Shown here: positions 7,181-11,487 of the stretch, piece after piece
How the letters are laid out: the number at the start of each line of letters is the position of its first letter
Position numbering within the stretch: the stretch's first letter is position 1
NCBI GenBank assembly: GCA_964636385.1
Contig: CAZWSC010000018.1
Coordinates: 1 to 11,487, forward strand
DNA from: CAZWSC01 sp964636385
Lineage (GTDB): Bacteria; Eisenbacteria; RBG-16-71-46; CAIMUX01
Direction of reading: 5' to 3'
Length of the DNA stretch: 11,487 bases
Position numbers and translations under genes: made by a program
The notes under the pieces: model-generated
Seen by the model: only the letters and a program-made list of their open reading frames with translations
Told to the model about the DNA's origin: nothing
Database searches by the model: none

Positions 7181-9597
7181 TCCTGGCCTCCTTGCCGATC
7201 CTTCCTGCCCAATGCAAACGTCAGCGTGTCCCCCGGCCTGAGCGCGTATACCCTGGACTGAAACGAGATCCTTGTTGCTTCCCGTTCGCACCGGTCGCAG
7301 GTTACGGCCATGGTTTCGGAGGTTAAGGCGATGTCGAACCAGTTGCCGCGGTACTTGGCTCTCATGGTCAGTCCCGGCAGATCATCCGGAAGGAGCGGGT
7401 TCAGCAGTAGAGTGTCATCGTGAAACTCCATTCCAGTGTAGCAGCGCTGCAGGATGTCCACGGTTCCCGCCATTGCACCGAGATGAATGCCTTCATGGGT
7501 CGTGCCGCCCTGGATGTCCAGGAGGTCGCTTTCCAGAGCCTTGTGGAAGAGCTCAAGGGAACGCCGCCGGTCCGACCGGGAGAGGACCCAGGAGTGCACG
7601 ATGTTGCTCAATGTGGAGCCGTGGGAGCTTCGCTTCAGATAATGGTCGATGTTCCCGGGGATGCTCTCGGGCCTGAAGTCATACCCCATCTGTCTGAAGA
7701 GCTCCACAATCTCCTCCGCCGAGAAGAGGTAGAAGAGCATGAGCACATCGGCCTGCTTGGAAACCTTGTACCGGTTGGGAGTGTCGCCTTCGGCCTCGAG
7801 AATCCGGTCCAGCCGCTGGATGTCCCCGTGCTTCTTCCGGTACCCCACCCAGTCAAACTCCTCCAGCTGGTCGTAGCCTTCGAACTGACTGATGATCTGA
7901 TTGCCGTGGAACACGATGCGCATCCTGCTGATGATATCCAGCCAGCGGTCGATTTCCTCCTGATCAAGGCCCAGGGTCTCAAGCAGGTCATCCCGTCTGT
8001 CGGGGTCGAGTGATTCGATCGCCTGCAAGGCGGTGCGCAGTACATGGACGGTCATCACATTCGTGTAGGAGTTGTTGTTCAGCCCTGGTTCCTCCGAATC
8101 CGGGTACCTGTCGTGATACTCGTCGGGCCCCATGACCCCGAGGATCTCGTAGCGGTCGAGTGCTTTGTTGAAGGTCGTGATGCATGAAAGAAAGCGGGCG
8201 ATCTCCAGAATCATTTCCGCACCGTAGGTAGACAGGAACTCTCTGTCTCCCGTGGCCTTGTAGTATTGCCACACGTTGTACGCGATGGCGTGGTTTACGT
8301 GGCGCTGCAGGTGTGTGTTGTCCGGCAGCCACCGCCCCGATTTCGGGTTAAGATGAAGGTGTTGAGTCTCCTCCCGTCCGTTGCTGCCGCTCTGCCAGGG
8401 ATAGAGGGCGCCGCGTAGTCCTTCGGCCTGGGCCGCCTGGCGGGCCTGGTGCAGGCGCCGGTATCGGTACAGGAGCAGGGACCGGGTCAGATCCGGGATT
8501 CTCAGGTTGAGATAGGGAAAGACGAAGAGTTCGTCCCAGAAGATGTGTCCCCGGTAAGCCTCACCATGCCATCCTCTGGCCGGAACACCCACGTCCAGAT
8601 CGATGGTGTTTCTCGAAACCGTCTGGAGCAGATGGAAGATGTGCAGCCTCAGGATCATCTGGGGGCGGCCGTTGTCCTCAAGCCGGATGTCGCACCGCTT
8701 CCACAGATGCTCCCATTGCAGCACATGGCTGTGGAAGAGCTCGTCGAAGCCTCCTGCACGGTCTGCAGCCGCCGCTGCATCGAGGGCCGGTTCTGAGATG
8801 GCGGAGTCCCTGGAGGTGTGGACCGAGACTGTCTTCTCGATCTTCACCGGTTTCTTCTCCTCCACCTCGATGAGGAGTTCCTGACCTATGAATCCGGGGT
8901 GGTTGACCAGCTTCCGTGCCACCTCCATTGGCAGCTCCTCGGAATAGACACGGATTCTGGCAGCCTCGGCGACACGCAGACCGGACTGGCTGGTCTGCGC
9001 CAGCAGGCGGATGGTCTGGTCATCGACCTGCTCCCCCCGAACGGGCGAGAGGTGTCTGCTGTTGAGCTGCTTGTATCGCTCGACACCGGCATTGGTCACC
9101 GTACCGTCGATGCCGGAAATGACGTCCATCCGGCCGGACCAGTTCTCCGGGATGATCGTGGTCTCCAGCGCGGCCAGATGCATCTGTTCAATATGGACGA
9201 ACCGCCGTTGAATCAGGGTGGTCTCCCGGTTCAGCCTGTCCCTGAACTTCACAGTCCGGGACAGGAGTCCCCTCTTCAGGTCCAGTTCCTGGCGGTAGAA
9301 GAGGATATCGACAGAAAGCAGGTTCACCCAGTCGCCTGCCTCGGGTCGGAGCCTTGTGACCAGCCAGTTGGGCATGTTCACCAGGTCTTCGTTCTCGATC
9401 ACACGCCCGGCGATTTCGGTTCTCAGCCGGTTGTATCCCCCGGCAAGATAGGTGCCCGGGTAATGGATCTCGCCGGCTTCGGATTCGGGTGCGGCTCCGC
9501 GGGTGGCGAAATAGCCGTTTCCGAGAGTGCAGAGGGCCTCGCGCAGGCTTTCTTCTCCCGGATCGAATCCTTCATAGACCAGGGCCCAGGACTTCAT
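7177..9597 (-). CDS. Glycoside hydrolase family 65 protein, probable inverting disaccharide (trehalose/maltose-type) phosphorylase
   Basis: An 806-aa cytosolic GH65 enzyme. Known relatives split maltose, trehalose, kojibiose or trehalose-6-phosphate with phosphate, giving beta-glucose-1-phosphate. The layout fits: N-terminal beta-sandwich (about 5-265), helical linker, (alpha/alpha)6 barrel (about 310-715), and a C-terminal beta-domain. The barrel holds ARGWHGEAYRGHIFWDE (340-356, with W354/D355 of the glucose site), catalytic acid E493 in GPDEYH, KQAD (614-617), the phosphate-loop sequence HGSTLS (659-664), and GGTTHEGIHLGAMAGT (697-712). There is no signal peptide. The ATG at 9597 is chosen because AGGAGG (9608-9603) precedes it by 5 nt; a GTG at 9612 lies upstream of that SD. 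The start overlaps the upstream stop as TGATG, and the 3' end overlaps pfkB as TTGA. Substrate is unproven; the upstream trehalose-phosphatase domain suggests trehalose or trehalose-6-phosphate. Confidence 0.92.
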   Translation of the reverse strand: MKSWALVYEGFDPGEESLREALCTLGNGYFATRGAAPESEAGEIHYPGTYLAGGYNRLRTEIAGRVIENEDLVNMPNWLVTRLRPEAGDWVNLLSVDILFYRQELDLKRGLLSRTVKFRDRLNRETTLIQRRFVHIEQMHLAALETTIIPENWSGRMDVISGIDGTVTNAGVERYKQLNSRHLSPVRGEQVDDQTIRLLAQTSQSGLRVAEAARIRVYSEELPMEVARKLVNHPGFIGQELLIEVEEKKPVKIEKTVSVHTSRDSAISEPALDAAAAADRAGGFDELFHSHVLQWEHLWKRCDIRLEDNGRPQMILRLHIFHLLQTVSRNTIDLDVGVPARGWHGEAYRGHIFWDELFVFPYLNLRIPDLTRSLLLYRYRRLHQARQAAQAEGLRGALYPWQSGSNGREETQHLHLNPKSGRWLPDNTHLQRHVNHAIAYNVWQYYKATGDREFLSTYGAEMILEIARFLSCITTFNKALDRYEILGVMGPDEYHDRYPDSEEPGLNNNSYTNVMTVHVLRTALQAIESLDPDRRDDLLETLGLDQEEIDRWLDIISRMRIVFHGNQIISQFEGYDQLEEFDWVGYRKKHGDIQRLDRILEAEGDTPNRYKVSKQADVLMLFYLFSAEEIVELFRQMGYDFRPESIPGNIDHYLKRSSHGSTLSNIVHSWVLSRSDRRRSLELFHKALESDLLDIQGGTTHEGIHLGAMAGTVDILQRCYTGMEFHDDTLLLNPLLPDDLPGLTMRAKYRGNWFDIALTSETMAVTCDRCEREATRISFQSRVYALRPGDTLTFALGRKDRQGGQD
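7187..7191 (-). promoter_or_regulatory. Shine-Dalgarno that fixes the TTG start of pfkB
   Basis: On the - strand the sequence reads GGAGG, then 6 nt, then TTG at 7180. This TTG shares its last two bases with the GH65 stop TGA (7179-7177). The site lies inside the end of the GH65 coding sequence, which indicates coupled translation. Confidence 0.8.
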
Positions 9598-11165
9598 CAA
9601 GACCTCCTGCACAACGGGACGAGTTGAAGGAGAAGGCGGCGGACTTCATCGGGATCTCTCAGGCTGTAGTCAGCGGCTGTCTCATATGGATCGTTCCTGA
9701 CCACGACTCCGATTCCCCGCCCCTTCAGTGAGCGGAAGGCATCCTCGTCGGTCACGTCATCCCCGATGTAGAAGGGGAGCACATCGTTCCGGTCGAGCCC
9801 CATGGCGCCCAGCAGCGAGAGGAGAGCCTTTCCCTTATGCCAGTCCGTCTTTGGCTGGAGTTCGAAGATTTTCTTTCCGAAAGCCTTGCGCAGTTCCGGG
9901 TGCCTGGCCGCCACTTCGTCCACAGCCGCTTCGACCCCTTCCACGTCTCCCGGGTCAACGCGACGGTAGTGGATGGCGACAGCGAATTTCTTCCGCTCAA
10001 CAAGTACACCGGAGACGGAGCCAAGTCGGCATGCCAGCAGCTCCTCCGCTTCTTCGAGGGCGGGGAGGAACTTCTCCCCGAGCGTGTCGTCTATCTGCAG
10101 GCCGTTTGGCCCTGTGATGTCGAAACCGTGGCTTCCCGCATAGACAATGCCGTCTATCTGCAGCTTGTCACGAACATCCTCGAGATCCCGGCCGCTGATG
10201 ATTCCCAGCGGGCAATGCCTGGCCAGCGCGATGACCGCGTCCCGGATCTCTTCGGGGATGACCGCAAGCTCAGGAGTCTCCACGATAGGACACAGCGTGC
10301 CGTCATAGTCGAGAAAGACCGCAATCTGTTTGCCGTCAGCCCGGTCGGAAATCCTGTCCAGGTTGTCGAGGGCCGAGGGGAGCGGTTCCCCCTTCTCCGT
10401 CACACTCGTGATCCGGATTCCGGAAAGGTCGGCAACCACGATGTCGGCGCCGTTTGTCTCAAGGGCTTCCCTGCTGCCGTGCCTGGCGATTCCGATGACC
10501 CGTCCGAACGCTCCGGCCCGGCCCGCCTGGACTCCGGAAACAGCATCTTCGATCACTACTGCCCGCTCCGGTCTGACCCGCAGTTGGTTTGCCGCCTCAA
10601 GGAAGATATCCGGGGCAGGCTTGCCCGGAATCCCCAGTTTCTCCGAAGCCACACCATCCACTCTGACGTCAAAGAGCTCCGAAAGACCGGCGGCATCCAG
10701 AATCATTGCACAGCTTCTGCTCGATGAGATGATCGCTGTTTTCAAGCCGTGTTTCCTTGCGCTGTGAACCAGCGCCACGGAGTGCTCGTAGGCTTTGACG
10801 CCCTTCTCCCGGATCCGTTGCAGGAAAAACTCATTCTTGCGCCTGCCAAGGCCGTGAATCGTTTCTGCGCCGGGCGGGTCGTCCGGGCCACCCTCGGGCA
10901 GCGAGATCCCCCGGGACTCCAGAAAGCTTCTCAGCCCGTCGCGCCGCGGCTTTCCATCCACATGGGAAAGGTAATCCGTTTTGATCTCGAAGGGCTGAAA
11001 GGGGAGATCGTTCCGGGAGGCGTGCAGGGTGAGAAAATCGTCGAGCATCTGTTTCCAGGCTGCCGCGTGTACGGATGCAGTGTCTGTGATCACCCCGTCG
11101 AGATCGAAGATGAGCGCATCGAAATCGGCTGTCGATACGGACCAGGCTGCATTGCTGTCAACCAT
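9597..11165 (-). CDS. Fusion of beta-phosphoglucomutase-like HAD hydrolase and trehalose-6-phosphate phosphatase (OtsB1-like N-terminal two thirds)
   Basis: A 522-aa bifunctional protein with two HAD-superfamily modules. Module 1 (about 13-250) is beta-phosphoglucomutase-like: DLDGVITDT (21-29) with nucleophile D21, acid/base D23, T29 and H33; SSSR (147-150); GKPAPD (181-186); and IEDAVSGVQAG (205-215). It would interconvert beta-glucose-1-phosphate and glucose-6-phosphate. After a linker (about 250-278), module 2 (about 279-515) is OtsB-like: FLDYDGTLCP (284-293) with nucleophile D286, SGRDLEDV (324-331), AGSHGFDI (343-350), K444, and IGDDVTDEDAF (467-477). It would dephosphorylate trehalose-6-phosphate. 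Catalytic residues of both modules look intact. The ATG at 11165 has GGAGG (11176-11172) at 6 nt. It is the first gene of an operon with GH65 and pfkB. The order HAD-TPP-GH65 matches mycobacterial OtsB1 as a split version. Confidence 0.92.
   Translation of the reverse strand: MVDSNAAWSVSTADFDALIFDLDGVITDTASVHAAAWKQMLDDFLTLHASRNDLPFQPFEIKTDYLSHVDGKPRRDGLRSFLESRGISLPEGGPDDPPGAETIHGLGRRKNEFFLQRIREKGVKAYEHSVALVHSARKHGLKTAIISSSRSCAMILDAAGLSELFDVRVDGVASEKLGIPGKPAPDIFLEAANQLRVRPERAVVIEDAVSGVQAGRAGAFGRVIGIARHGSREALETNGADIVVADLSGIRITSVTEKGEPLPSALDNLDRISDRADGKQIAVFLDYDGTLCPIVETPELAVIPEEIRDAVIALARHCPLGIISGRDLEDVRDKLQIDGIVYAGSHGFDITGPNGLQIDDTLGEKFLPALEEAEELLACRLGSVSGVLVERKKFAVAIHYRRVDPGDVEGVEAAVDEVAARHPELRKAFGKKIFELQPKTDWHKGKALLSLLGAMGLDRNDVLPFYIGDDVTDEDAFRSLKGRGIGVVVRNDPYETAADYSLRDPDEVRRLLLQLVPLCRRS
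9603..9608 (-). promoter_or_regulatory. Shine-Dalgarno that fixes the ATG start of the GH65 gene
   Basis: AGGAGG on the - strand, followed by 5 nt and the ATG at 9597. It lies inside the last codons of the upstream HAD-phosphatase gene, whose TGA (9599-9597) overlaps the ATG by one base. This favours the ATG over the GTG at 9612. Confidence 0.85.
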
Positions 11166-11176
11166 TTGCCACCTCC

Positions 11177-11487
11177 GGGAATGGATGCTTCGCGCCCGAA
11201 CTGCAGACGTCTGCCCGCGTTCATGGAACGCCTCTTCGTTGTCACAGTAGATGATCAGCGAATCGCCCTGATCTCAAACCGTATACCATGACTACTCCCG
11301 TCCCGCCACCGCCTGGTAACGTAGGGGTTCTGGATTGACAAGTGCATCCCGATTGAAGCGTCATAGAATCCAAGGAGGTGCTGAGCGTTCGTCAGACAAG
11401 CCGCTCAACCGGTAGCTGCCACTATTCATCTCACCCGATCAAGGCGGACTGCCCGGTGCTGATCTCCTCTTACTCAGGCCGGCATGT
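11177..11487. other. Upstream region of the sugar-phosphate operon, no recognisable gene
   Basis: These 311 nt reach the window edge without a gene I can recognise on either strand. They probably hold the promoter of the leftward operon. The best -35/-10 candidate on the - strand is TTGTCA (11341-11336), 17 nt, TACCAG (11318-11313), about 150 nt before the ATG; its -10 is weak. An inverted repeat lies at 11253-11273. On the + strand there is a TTGACA (11335-11340), a TAGAAT at too wide a spacing (23 nt), and a strong SD-like AAGGAGGTG (11372-11380) with no proper start codon after it. A short frame opening at GTG 11378 runs off the window, but its product is not recognisable. Confidence 0.4.
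11253..11273. promoter_or_regulatory. Inverted repeat upstream of the HAD-TPP gene, possible operator
   Basis: GATCAG (11253-11258) and CTGATC (11268-11273) are perfect inverted copies separated by 9 nt, about 90-110 nt before the ATG of the operon. They could be half-sites of a dimeric regulator or a small hairpin in the leader. Six-base arms can occur by chance, so the call is tentative. Confidence 0.25.

Noticed and set aside
8818..9627. Open frame of 269 codons on the + strand opposite the GH65 gene
   Set aside because: It is antisense to a clearly conserved GH65 reading frame. Its product shows no recognisable domain, and GC-rich codon use commonly leaves such opposite frames open.
9837..10727. 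Open frame of 296 codons on the + strand opposite the HAD-TPP gene
   Set aside because: It is fully antisense to two well-conserved HAD modules, has no plausible ribosome binding site that I could see and no recognisable motif.
11372..11487. Start of a divergent + strand gene signalled by AAGGAGGTG
   Set aside because: No ATG, GTG or TTG lies at a suitable distance after the SD-like sequence. The frame opening at GTG 11378 overlaps the SD itself and gives an unrecognisable 36-codon fragment before the window ends.

Overview
This is a GC-rich bacterial window. It carries the tail of a ribosomal RNA operon, a rightward block of informational and biosynthetic genes, and a convergent leftward operon for disaccharide and sugar-phosphate metabolism. 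No marker fixes the phylum. The gene order and the EF-G-2-type factor would fit a less-studied, GC-rich lineage outside the classical Proteobacteria, but that is inference. No mobile element, tRNA or CRISPR array was seen.

Left end (1-574, + strand): the 3' end of 23S rRNA with an intact sarcin-ricin loop, a short spacer without a tRNA, a complete 5S rRNA, and a strong intrinsic terminator that closes the rRNA operon.

Middle (745-6154, + strand): hisC (histidinol-phosphate aminotransferase); a GTG-started EF-G-like GTPase with unusual GTPase motifs; yebC; ruvC; and ruvA. From the EF-G-like gene to ruvA the gaps are only 39-59 nt, so these four genes are probably cotranscribed. A perfect 8-bp hairpin sits in the fusA-like/yebC gap. 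ruvB, the usual partner of ruvA, is absent: ruvA is followed by a convergent gene.

Right part (11165-6242, - strand): a tightly coupled three-gene operon. The first gene is a fusion of a beta-phosphoglucomutase-like HAD domain and a trehalose-6-phosphate phosphatase domain. The second is a GH65 family disaccharide phosphorylase-like enzyme, joined by a TGATG stop/start overlap. The third is a PfkB-type 6-phosphofructokinase, joined by a TTGA overlap. A coherent route would be: an alpha-glucoside is split with phosphate to beta-glucose-1-phosphate, converted to glucose-6-phosphate, and passed through fructose-6-phosphate to fructose-1,6-bisphosphate. The trehalose-phosphatase domain points to trehalose or trehalose-6-phosphate as a substrate. 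The first two genes together (522 + 806 aa) match in order and total length the single-chain mycobacterial OtsB1 protein, as I recall it.

The last 311 bases (11177-11487) hold the upstream region of this operon and no recognisable gene. I found no clearly novel multi-gene system. The best leads are the split OtsB1-like operon with pfkB, and the EF-G-like GTPase that lacks the canonical catalytic histidine and the G4 lysine and lies next to yebC.
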